Assembly (NCBI GenBank): GCA_905221605.1
Contig: CAJNDS010000247.1
Location: 379,138 to 419,137 of the forward strand
Length of the DNA stretch: 40,000 nt
Reading direction: 5' to 3'
DNA from: Symbiodinium natans
Lineage: Eukaryota > Sar > Dinophyceae > Suessiales > Symbiodiniaceae
In this document: positions 10,285-19,254 of the stretch, piece after piece
Numbering within the stretch: the first letter of the stretch is position 1
Layout: the number at the start of each line of letters is the position of its first letter
Translations under genes and position numbers: made by a program
The notes under the pieces: generated by a model
Databases searched by the model: none
What the model saw: only the letters and a program-made list of their open reading frames with translations
What the model was told of the DNA's origin: nothing

Positions 10285-10800
10285 AGCGTGATGTCGGTAG
10301 TTGTGGCAACCATTGGCAACCCTAAACCCCGAACCAACCTAAACCCTGAGTGACCAACACAGACCCTACAGCATCTCACTCCTAGGGTTGTCCACGACCC
10401 GGAACGGCAGTGACTGACAGTTGGTTTTCCCGCTTCACACACTACACGACAACTATTGCGCTCAAGATATCGGAGGGGCCTTGCTCCGAAACCTCCGGTG
10501 CAGCTTGGATCCACGATGATTCGGTCAAAGGGTCCAAGCCTTCAGAGCAACTTCATGTCCAATTTGGCTTCTTAATGAACTACAACCTCAAGCAACACAA
10601 CTCAAGCCGCTGCACAGTTCTGCCAGATCCTGGGCGGACTATTTTTGTTCAACTGAAAATGCATGAAATTTCGGATCATCGGGTGAGACATCGCTTGTGA
10701 AACTTGCAGGGGCTCCTCGTGCACCCCGCTTGCTCCTCTAATTGCACTTGCCTTGCGTTTATGCAATGACTCCGGTGAGAATCATGTGAAACATGCCTGA
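10285..10800. other. Stretch without a supported gene
   Basis: It contains only a weak remnant of CCTAAACCC-type repeats near 10318-10345. A plus-strand open frame near 10410-10700 shows no domain and unremarkable composition. Confidence 0.3.
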
Positions 10801-10801
10801 C

Positions 10802-12942
10802 TTATTCCTGGCCTCCTGGGATGTCAGGTGGGGCCGGGGCATCATCTGGCTGATCAATGGGGCCGTCAGCACTTGCTTCAACAACTCCACCCACCATGTC
10901 ACCCGCGATTTCAGTCTCGTTGACTTCTACCTCAGCGTCAAAGGCGCCAGTCGCGGCAAAGACTTCTGCTCCCTCGGCGGGGTCTCCAAGGCCCTCCGCT
11001 TCCGTGGCCTCGACGAAGTCTTCCCCATCCAAGACCACCGTGTCCACGGTGCGTTCCCGCACGCCTCTCAGATGCTGCTGCAGAGCGAGAAGATCATCGA
11101 TGACCTTCTCCCCGTAGTAGCTGAACTGGTCTTGGCGATCGGACTGCATGGCTGCAGGATCACCGTGGAGCCGGCGCAGCTCGAGCCTGTGCCGCTCCTT
11201 GGTCTCTTTCAAGGCCTGCTGCCATTTCTCGCTCTCGTCGTCCCTCTGCATCTTCAGCCTGCGATAGGCATCTCGGTGCGCTCGTGCGTGGTCGAAGGCA
11301 TGCATCAGCCGATCCTTCACATGAAGCAGGGCTTTTCTTTCCAGTATCCGCAAATGTGTATGTATACGTACACATACAGTATAGACAGTCACCAATACTT
11401 AGAGCGAATCCTATCTACACTCGCCAGCAACACTAATACGAAGCCTGCTACACATGACAATGCAAACATCTGCAAGAGCCTTGCTCCCTGGAAGCGCCGG
11501 GCCTAGTTCTTGGCAGTCTTATTGGAACCCGAACGGTTACGGTTACCGTCCTTCATCTCGAGCTTTTCCTGGCGCTCGCGCCGCAGCTGCGCCTTGACCG
11601 TCCGCAGCTTCTCGTACAGCGCGGCCCGGCTGGCGCTGGAGAAGGTTTGCCTGAGTCCCAACACACAGCCCGGCACCGAAACGATCCGAAACGTGCTGGA
11701 AAAACAGCTACCCAGTACCAGTACCATAGGAGTCGGGATGCATTTCTTCTTTTGCCTTCTTGGCCTGACAGCGGCTGCGTTTTGAAAGCTCGGAGTTTCC
11801 CAGTCAAAGCCCGAGCTTCTCGGGCCTGCTCAAGAAGCAGCTTGATCTCCTGCATCCTCATGGCTTGCTCCTGCGTCATGCCTGGCAAGAGACATGACTT
11901 CCAGGGTATGAGTCTGAGACAAACAGGACAGGGCAGAACACTAGATAGAAGACAACACACATGCAACAGCTTCTCTGGCTTGCCCTGGATATCTCTGGCA
12001 AGTCTCAACTTGGCCGGCCTTTTCCGAGGGTCCATTCCTGGGCTGTCTGCACGATGGACAGCGTCTGCTCCAAGTCTGCCACCCTGCAGAGGGGGGCCAC
12101 GTTGCCATCAGCTGTCCGGTGCATGCACACAACCCTCCGAAGCTCCGCCAGAAGCTCTGCCTGTCTTTTAGCTTCTTGTTCTCCTTCTTCAGTTCGGAGA
12201 CTTTGGCCCGGACGAAGTCCAGAGGCCTCTGTGCTTTTGACGCGAGAAGGGCATGCCGGTCCTTCGAAAAACTCCTCAACATGACCCCACAAGGCAGGTT
12301 CACCTTTCAGGGCACTCCCTTCCCAATGGTTCATCCTTTTGCAAAGGACCTTTTCGACCCCCCCCCCCCCCCCCCCCCCCCCCCGAGTCTCCGCAAGAAC
12401 TCCCCACGGGTCTGTTGGGCGGCCTGGCTCCGAGGTTGACGGCCTCGTCGGCATGGGTGTGCGCAATCAGCAGATCCACGGGATCTGGCGGATCCAGGAG
12501 CATGGCATCATCCTCCTGATCAACGCGAAGAACGGCAAACATGCTGGAAACATCCTTGAGCCCGAAAAAAGAAGCTTCCAGGGTCCTCAAAGCTACCATC
12601 GGCCCCGAAGTTGGTCTTCAGTCCACCATCGACAAGCGCATCCGCAAAGATCTCTGACATTGGGACGCCTTTCAAACAAGACATGTGAAGCAAGCAGCTC
12701 TTACTAACATTGACAGCCACAGCCTTCTGACGGGTTTGGACATGGCAGGCCCCTCTGCGACTCTGAGCCGAGAAGTGCAGCCGGGCAAAGTGAGTTCCGC
12801 TAAAACTTTGCAGGATTCGTGCTTCAGAATGCTGGCTGTACATGTGGTGCAGCCTAGGCCAGACAGCAAACAAGCAAGTACCAAGAACTCGACCTCTGCA
12901 GTGGCAGTAGTGACTGTTTTTGCCACGCCTGTCCAACGGCAT
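10802..12942 (-). CDS. Multi-exon coiled-coil protein with an acidic C-terminus
   Basis: The last exon (about 10802-11340) starts with a strongly helical, charged segment (KDRLMHAFDHARAHRDAYRR, then KWQQALKETKERHRLELRRL) and ends with an acidic Ala/Glu/Asp tail and a TAA stop. Upstream exons are also heptad-rich: about 11555-11640 (LYEKLRTVKAQLRRERQEKL, followed by GT), about 11780-11880 (MRMQEIKLLLEQAREARALTGKL), about 12060-12200 (LAELRRVV, VADLEQTLSIVQ), about 12440-12570 (SSMFAVLRVDQEDDAMLLD) and about 12600-12660 (MSEIFADALVDGGLKTNFGAD). No catalytic motif is visible. It is probably a cytoskeletal or scaffold-type protein, but I cannot name it. Around 12170-12200 two overlapping frames both look charged, so that junction is unsettled. 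Start codon not identified. Confidence 0.5.
12358..12384. repeat. Poly-C tract (27 C)
   Basis: An uninterrupted run of 27 C on the plus strand, that is poly-G on the transcribed-sense minus strand, probably inside an intron of the coiled-coil gene. It is the longest of five such runs (the others are 12-15 nt) and is prone to length error in sequencing. Confidence 0.95.
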
Positions 12943-12949
12943 CCCAACG

Positions 12950-13460
12950 GTAGGTAATCCGGATGGACATCACCGACACGCGAAGGTCTAAGGTGCCAGC
13001 AAAACCAGCCTAAACCCTAAACTTTCCCTAAACCTTAAACCGCGTGACATGAACGTGGCGCACAAACCGTTTCAGGGAAACTACGCGCCGGGCCTCCACC
13101 GTGCTGAGGAGGATGTGACCAGAAGCTCCCGGCCTTGCCAGCATGATGCATTCTTTTACTACATAACACAGTAGTGATACATCATCTCATTTTGTCTTCT
13201 GCTATGTAATAACATTTTGAAAATCGCATACTGCGCATAACTGCACTGACTATATCGTCTTCTGTGGGCTCGACTCGCGCGCTGCAGGGAATCTCGTTAG
13301 CCCCAGTACCGCGTTAAGTCGCCATGGAATTTGGAAAGCGGTACGACCAGGCATCGGGTCAGCCAAGAACACGCCACAAGAATCGCTGCACTAGATGTGG
13401 GGGCCTGCAGTGGAAAACAAATGATTCTCCTGGAAGTGCACCGCATGGCCCTGATACCAG
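12950..13460. other. Stretch without a supported gene
   Basis: It contains a three- to four-unit CCCTAAA remnant near 13010-13040 and AT-richer DNA near 13140-13260. I could not support any exon. Confidence 0.3.
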
Positions 13461-13655
13461 GATTCTTGCACTTGCAATAGTCTGGAGACTGCTGATGCGG
13501 ATGCTGTGCGGTATTGCCCGGGTGGGAACACATCTTGCATTGTTCGCGTAGATCCAGCTGACATTGACAGCGTGGTCGGATACGCTGATGGCCATCAACG
13601 AATTACATGCCAGGATGTTCGCGCTGATTTGCTGAATCTCGGGAGCCAAGGCTAG
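13461..13655 (+). CDS. Unrecognised open exon on the plus strand
   Basis: Directly after an ATACCAG splice-acceptor-like sequence there is an open frame of about 64 codons that reads like real protein. It starts [16 protein letters not shown], continues with a YCPGGNTSC segment, has [17 protein letters not shown] in the middle, and ends in TAG at 13653. The regular cysteines (C-x-C, then C-P-G-G-x-x-x-C) suggest a disulphide-bonded extracellular module, but I know no family for it. It lacks an initiator Met, so it would be an internal or terminal exon, or a gene fragment. It lies on the opposite strand to the main genes, 56 bp before the tubulin fragment. Confidence 0.35.
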   Translation, partial: DSCTCNSLETADADAVRYCPGGNTSCIVRVDPADIDSVVGYADGHQRITCQDVRADLLNLGSQG

Positions 13656-13710
13656 CAGGGGCATGGTTTCGTTCACCATGGCACCGCATGACGTGGAGCG
13701 AGGGAGCCGC

Positions 13711-13839
13711 TACGTGAGAGTTCGTTGGTTTCGGCAAACTGCATTGGAAGCTCAGTTGGCAATGTTCTGCTGGGAGCTCTTCTGCCTCAAGCATGGCGTG
13801 CAACCCGATGGACAGCTGCTTTTGGACAAGTGGCAGTGA
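13711..13839 (+). pseudogene. Alpha-tubulin N-terminal fragment
   Basis: Forty-two codons align without gaps to the beginning of alpha-tubulin. The diagnostic block [16 protein letters not shown] corresponds to residues 20-35 of the conserved family (normally CWELFCLEHGIQPDGQ), and the spacing back to codon 1 fits. The first 19 residues are strongly diverged: the initiator Met is replaced by a TAC codon and the usual GQAG segment is gone. The frame ends in TGA soon after the block. I find no following GTPase-domain sequence on this strand. It is best explained as a truncated, decayed retrocopy or duplicated 5' exon, in line with the frequent retroposition of highly expressed dinoflagellate mRNAs. 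No spliced-leader relic is visible upstream. Confidence 0.7.
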
Positions 13840-15170
13840 TAATGTGGCAGTCGCGGCGAGTGACTTTGTTCATCGACATACAATTGGGACAATGACTTGC
13901 CCCTTGATAGAGATTCAGGCAGTGTGACGATATCTGAGGAGTTTGTGAGAACACTGCTCGTGGGTAAGGCAAAAATCGAGCTTGGGATGCTTGGGCTGCA
14001 GAATGTCCACGTTGATGCGTGCTGTGGGATTGCGCTTGCGCCAGTGAGACTACAGCATCCAGCATGTCTCTAGGGAAGCAGGATGCTGCAGCCAAATTAA
14101 GCCGTTTCTTTTTCTTTGGCGTTTGTTCGACCCCTCCATGATAGTTTCATCGGGGGCTTTGCGATGTGATGGAGCCCGACGGTGCGGAATTGCTCCGCAG
14201 CAATTGCCCCAGGCTGCTGGTGAAATCCCTCACGCTCTTCGGGTGAGTGCACACTATGGATGCATCTCCCTAAAGAGTTCTGCGCCACCTTGAGTGATTC
14301 GGTGCGCGGGCGCTGAATTCATTCGTGCTAAATGCGCATGCAAGACGGGCGCTACGAAACAAATATGTAACCAATGATGTACATATATATATGTATACAT
14401 ATTTATATATATATATAGACATATACAGAATATATCTATTTAACAGTATTGATTGCGCACATGTTCTCCACCAGGGGCGAGCCTTGCAGCATGGAGTACG
14501 GGAACCTGCTCCACATCACACCATCGAGCCGGCTAACGAATGCCCCTAAGACAGTGCAAAGAAGACATGTGGCGTCTAGCCTCTGCAGGAAGCAAGCTCT
14601 GGAGCCACGGCTCCAAGCTTCGGGCATATGTCCTCCGTGCACATGGCACGGACGACGCACGCGACGTGCGCGATGTCTGCGATGCGCACTGCGGCATCTC
14701 CCACATTCAACTGTGCCGAGCCTGTCAGGAGCATTGGAAACCAGAAGGGTGCCCTCTCTCCTGCGTAGTCACCATGCGGAGTCCAAAGTCAGGGGCATGT
14801 TGGAAATGCGACCACGACGCCAGAGCATGCGCGCAAGCTTTTCTAGATGTCCAGAGAGGTCCTCCCTGAGCTCAAAGCGCCAGACTCATGACCAACACTT
14901 TCAAGCCAACTCTGACCTGAGGCCGAAGGTGTCAACAGTAGGGGCTCTCTTCAATTCGTCCCTTCAATGCTCTTCAATGCTCTGCAATGCTCTGCAAAGC
15001 TCTGCAATGCTCTGCGAACGCCTCAGAATTGAGGCCAGGGCCGTGTCTGTGGGAGAACATGCAGCAGGCAAGGACTGCAGCCTGACGAATACAACGAGAT
15101 TTTTCAGTACTCCGCAGCATCAAACCGTCCAAGAACTGAATCGTGTGATTATTGGCCTTCACTGCAGAGC
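13840..15170. other. Poorly resolved stretch with AT microsatellite
   Basis: It contains an alternating TA/GTATAC tract at about 14378-14440 and a short direct-repeat cluster (CTCTGCAATG/CTCTGCAAAG) at about 14970-15017. A plus-strand frame at about 14540-14869 has a Cys-rich end (CRACQEHWKPEGC, CWKCDHDA) that might be a zinc-binding segment, but overlapping frames on both strands are also open. I do not call a gene here. Confidence 0.3.
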
Positions 15171-15224
15171 CGCATAGATCCAACACCCGCTCTCCCGGCC
15201 TCAGCCGCCCCATCAGAACAACCA
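15171..15224 (-). CDS. Possible exon of a class-I SAM methyltransferase (NSUN-like)
   Basis: A 54-nt segment follows a strong acceptor-like sequence (a T-run then CTAG) and encodes RLRPGERVLDLC before TGC-G/GC, a possible GC donor. The sequence PGERVLDLCA is typical of motif I of NOL1/NOP2/Sun-type RNA cytosine-5 methyltransferases, where APGGKT would normally follow on the next exon. I did not find that next exon convincingly, so this is only a motif-level suggestion. Membrane-like open sequence on the same strand at about 15279-15500 may or may not belong to it. Confidence 0.22.
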
Positions 15225-16535
15225 CTAGAAAAAACCTCATGGAAGCACCAGCTCACATCCGGGACCGGCACTGCGCATCTAGCAGCAACGCACAGACGGC
15301 CGGATGGGCAGGAACTGAACAATGCCTGCAACCAGCACAAAGTTGGCACAAACCAGCACAGAACCTTCGGAGATCCAGACTCCAGATGCAGCACCACGAC
15401 ATCCCACACTCTCGGTTCCAAGCACGAGCGGCGTCGGAATGTTCGCGCCCTCCAGAATGTCGCAGAGATGCCAAAAGCACCCATGCAACGCAACAGCAAT
15501 CACAGCAAAGAGAAGCCTCCGGACGGGACCCACGCGGCGGCTTGTCATCCTGCACCTGCGGAACATCCACCAACATCCACTGTCGCTCGGATGTCCGCAC
15601 TTTGGCACCTCCTGCTTGGCGCTGGCCTCCAAGAGGGCTTTAGATGGCTTTCCGGGACTCGAACGATCCCGGCGCTGGCAGAGCAGTGCCTCCGCGGCAG
15701 CTCGCGGGCTGGTTCAGCATAGCCGATATGCCGAAATGCGCCCGAAACCCCGCGACAAAAAGCAAGGAAACGACGTCCCCCCCCCCCCCCCAGCCTGGGT
15801 TTCAATGGGCCCAAGAGGCTCCAGGCAAAGGTCCTGTCTTGAAAAAGTAGGGTGACGTGCTTCTGAAACCCATGTTGTCACAGCTCCTGGACAGCCCGGC
15901 GGTGCTCATCCACGGAGGCAAAAGGGCTCAGCCTTGTCTGCATCCAAGCACGTATCACTCCAGGGCTTTTAGCAGCGGAAATTTGTTTACCTCTTGGGCT
16001 TGATGCAGTACCAACGTCTGGTCCACCGTTGTTGGCAGAGCCACCTTGCAAATCAAGAAGTTAGCAGAGCTCTCGGAGTAGCTAGTGGGCAAGACCGTGC
16101 ACTGCATGAGCTCATCCCGAAGGCGCGACCTGCTCATCAAATGCGCGGGTTCCCTGAGCAAACTCGAGCGCGGCGAGCTTCTCCTGCGATGGTGGGGATG
16201 CATGCAACCTCCCTAACATCGCCTAATCCATCCTATTCCTTCGTCATCCTCAACCCTGAGCCACACTCAGAGCTTGGCTTCGAGGGTCTCTTCCGTCTCA
16301 AACCTGCCACCGGCCCCCTTCCGCACACCATGGACCCACGATCAGCATGGTCTCCCTCTCCCCCCCCCATGCCCCAACATCAGCACCCACCCACGTCGCA
16401 GTGCGTTGCGCGTCCTGGCCTCTGAAGGAACGCCTTTTGGGAGAAGGCCGCGGCAGCTGACGATACGCTGGCCTCGCGGCCACTGTCGCTCACAAAGGCC
16501 ACAAAGCCGAACGCGAAGAATTGCGGTAACTGGCT
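15225..16535. other. Poorly resolved stretch, possible minus-strand exons
   Basis: Hydrophobic open sequence on the minus strand near 15279-15500 (FAVIAVALHGCFWHLCDILE, then SVLVCANFVLVAGIVQFLP) and acidic or helical pieces near 16000-16180 (EKLAALEFAQGTRAFDEQ) resemble exons but cannot be joined or named. A 15-nt poly-C run lies at 15777-15791. Confidence 0.25.
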
Positions 16536-16587
16536 GGTTCCTAGTAGGGAATGAGGGAATTCGTGCCCTCTGTACTCCCTTAAAGGG

Positions 16588-16621
<34 letters not shown>

Positions 16622-16673
16622 TATATATATATATATATACGGGCCCTCATTCCCTCATTCCCTACTCAGAACC
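16536..16673. mobile_element. 138-bp element with 25-bp inverted ends around a TATG/AT microsatellite
   Basis: GGTTCCTAGTAGGGAATGAG and following bases (16536-16560) are repeated in inverted orientation at 16649-16673 with two mismatches over 25 bp. Between them lie five to six TATG units followed by an (AT)n run. The structure resembles a small foldback or MITE-type element in which the loop has become a microsatellite. I see no clear target duplication. Confidence 0.5.
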
Positions 16674-16879
16674 AGGGGGACTCACAGTGACCCGGCCTCC
16701 CAGACCAAGGTGTCGGGAGCGCCCCGACAGCTCACAGGACACTCGATGGCTAGCTTAGCCATCGGGCCGCTTCACTCGCTATATCATTTCTGTTTGTTTG
16801 GCGCTGAAGCCGAAAACATTCAGTCAGCCAGGTTTTGCGTCTCTTCTGTGTGTTCCATGAAGATCATGCGCAGTTCGAA

Positions 16880-18600
16880 CAACACGGTTCCGAGGCCTCA
16901 GAGACCTTGTTCACGCTCTGCTCGAAGGTGAGATGCTGCTGCCTCAACTCTTTGGGGGAATTCGCGTGGGAAGTGGCGCATCGATGTCAAGCACCAGAAT
17001 ACCGTTGATGGAACCATGGTCTGGTTGCGGCGCAGGCCTGTTCACATCATCGCCCTTCATTCTGAGCTCGTTGACCTTGAAGCACAGCAGCACGGAATCC
17101 GTTGAACTTGTCAAAACCGCAGTTTTGGGGCACCTCTGTTTGCAACTGGATGATCTGCTGCTGGAGCTGCTGGTGCGTGTGAGCATATGCCTCCACAAGG
17201 TACACATATTAAGCTTCTTCCAGGTCCGCGCGTCCTCTCTCGGTGAGAACCACTGCCTTTTTCAAGGTTTCTAGCTCCAGCGTCTTGAACCTGGCCACCC
17301 AGATTGCGGCATGCTCGGCATAACAGGACTCACTTGGCTACCTGCTACGGGTGGCAACATCATCAACAACTGTAATCATGCCACTACCACTGCAGCTGCT
17401 CCGACAGGGACTGACTCTCGGCGTGCACCTTCCAGCACGGCAAAGACCAATATGCAAGCAACAATCTGCAAAGAATCTCCACCGTTCATGCTGCTTCTGC
17501 CTCCTGCTCGAACTGGCTTTTGGTCTTCTTCATGTTGGCAATCTCTGTATACCTCTTACTCAATCAAGTTAATCAAGCCAACGATGCTTGCTGAGCTGCT
17601 CAACGCCAACCCTTTTACGCCAAATCCACGATTGATTAAGGCATGTAATTTAAAGGGCACGCATCAGTGAGCTTGTCCCGCAAATCAGAGATCTGCGATT
17701 GCATCTGCTGCTGCACCTAACGGCACTCGCAACCCCTTCGTGGCCAGAACAAATACCAACGAAATGCTGCAACGGCCTGAGGCAATCATTGCACACACTA
17801 TCACACACACACACACACACACTCAGTTTGAGTGAGTAGGGCTTGCACGGTGGCAGTGTTTCTTTTGAACTCTGTCAAATCCGTGTTATTTGACGTAATA
17901 CCTGGCACCAGCGAGGGCTCGAACAGTTGGAGGGAGCACATGTGTATTTCGAGGCCCATGCCGTTGCGGATGATGCCCATCTCTGCGAGCCTTCGACAGG
18001 GGGACAGATGGACTTAAACAAGAACGCCGCGCAGCACAGTGCTCAGGGCCGCAGCATCTGTTGTAGGGAGGAGTTGCTGCGCAGCTTCATCTCCTCAAGG
18101 CAACTCGCTTCAAGATTGACCATTCCGACGGGGTCTTGTTTGTTCGGCGACTTGAACACAACGTAGTGCAAGCCGCGGATCGGAAAGCCACTGCGCAAAC
18201 GCCAGCACTGTGACATCCAAGTCCTGCATGCAGAAATGTTGCGGGAAGCTCAGTATCAGCCATTCCGCATGTCCTGACCAGAAGGGAAGCGCTTGCCCGC
18301 GCCATCCAACCTTAGTACTGCTCAAGCTGCGGTTCACAAGTTGCCGCAAGTTGCCGCATTGGAGATTGTCAAGACCATCAAAGCCAGGTGCTCCATGCCG
18401 CCAGGATGTGCCATGCCTGCCTGAGGCCACATGCAATCAATCAGGGCAGCATGTCAGATCCTTATCTTTCCCACAATTGAATCACACACATGTGATGAAC
18501 AAGCGGACCCAATAAGGGAGTTACGGGGCCGCTTTGCCCGCAGCTCAGCTACAGCCAGCTCCTCTAAGCCAAAGCTGACAATCGAATGTAGAAGGCTCAG
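16880..18600 (-). CDS. Coiled-coil gene, copy C
   Basis: This block matches copy A (2800-3135 plus 5245-6560) over most of its length, in the same order, with no telomere-like insert. Minus-strand exon-like pieces, in gene order, are DVTVLAFAQWLSDP (about 18190-18220), VVFKSPNKQDPVGMVNLEAS (about 18105-18165), LEEMKLRSNSSLQQ (about 18060-18095), FKRNTATVQAL (about 17845), a Leu-rich piece with LAEMGIIRNGMGLEI (about 17930-17990), QQQMQSQISDLRDKLTD (about 17675-17715), MKKTKSQFEQEAE (about 17505-17535), HAESQSLSEQLQ (about 17385-17430), FKTLELETLKKAVVLTE (about 17240-17290), AYAHTHQQLQQQIIQLQTEV (about 17138-17190), VNELRMKGDDVN (about 17045-17080) and LRQQHLTFEQSVNK (about 16905-16945). The conserved frames between A and C support real coding ancestry. 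The protein is not recognised; long coiled-coil character is clear. Intact or decayed status cannot be decided by eye. Confidence 0.5.
17803..17823. repeat. (AC)n microsatellite
   Basis: A CA dinucleotide run lies inside an intron-like part of coiled-coil copy C. The corresponding site of copy A (about 5765-5778) has only CACACACTCAC, so the run expanded in copy C. Confidence 0.85.
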
Positions 18601-19254
18601 TGCATGACACCATCCACTCGAATACCAATACGTACTGCGCGGATACACGCTAAAGCCTTGCTGGCATCTTCACTTTTTGCAGGTACTGCGGAGCACAAGA
18701 TATAGCAAGTTGGGCTCAACCAATCTTGACATCGCAAAGCTGTGGATCCGCCACTCTGCCTTTTTCAACGCAGCCGCAAAGGGCCTCGAAGATGGTTTGC
18801 ACCCAGGGCGGGGCGTCATCAAACACACTCTATATGCATACACATACAAACGTACATTTATGGCATGCATATATACATACGAACAGAAAACAGTAGATAA
18901 AACAGCAGGTATAGATATAGATGGATATGGATATGGAAAAAGATATCGATGTAGCCGAACTTCCGCTAGGTGTGTAGCACAGCATGAAGGCCAAGCAGTG
19001 AGTCTGCTGGGGAACAACATCCCACACGATTTCCCCGTTTGATGCTACATTGCCGCCGTTATGGGGTTTAGGGCTTAAGCGCTTAGTTAAGCTTTAGGGC
19101 TTTCGGTTTCAGGTTAAGGCTACGAGGACCACACCACAGCACGGCCCTCATGCACATCCAGGAGCTGGAACGCTCAGCGTTCAGCATATCACGCAGGTCC
19201 AAGATTTCAGGCTTCAAGCTTCAAGGTTTCGAGCTTTCAATGCAGTGTTGCGGT
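18601..19254. other. Spacer with AT-rich simple sequence
   Basis: It contains TATA/CATA-rich simple sequence at about 18825-18955, including short runs such as ATAGATATAGATGGATATGG, and a weak TTAGGGCTT remnant at about 19060-19100. No exon is supported. Confidence 0.45.

Noticed and set aside
10793-11506. A 237-codon plus-strand frame
   Set aside because: It is the antisense of the heptad-rich coiled-coil exon on the minus strand, which explains the data better.
14449-15177. A 242-codon plus-strand open frame
   Set aside because: Composition rich in Arg, Ser and Cys with no domain; overlapping frames on both strands are also open, as expected in GC-rich DNA.
15152-15855. Two long overlapping plus-strand frames
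   Set aside because: They overlap each other and several minus-strand frames, contain a poly-Pro run from a poly-C tract and show no family motif.
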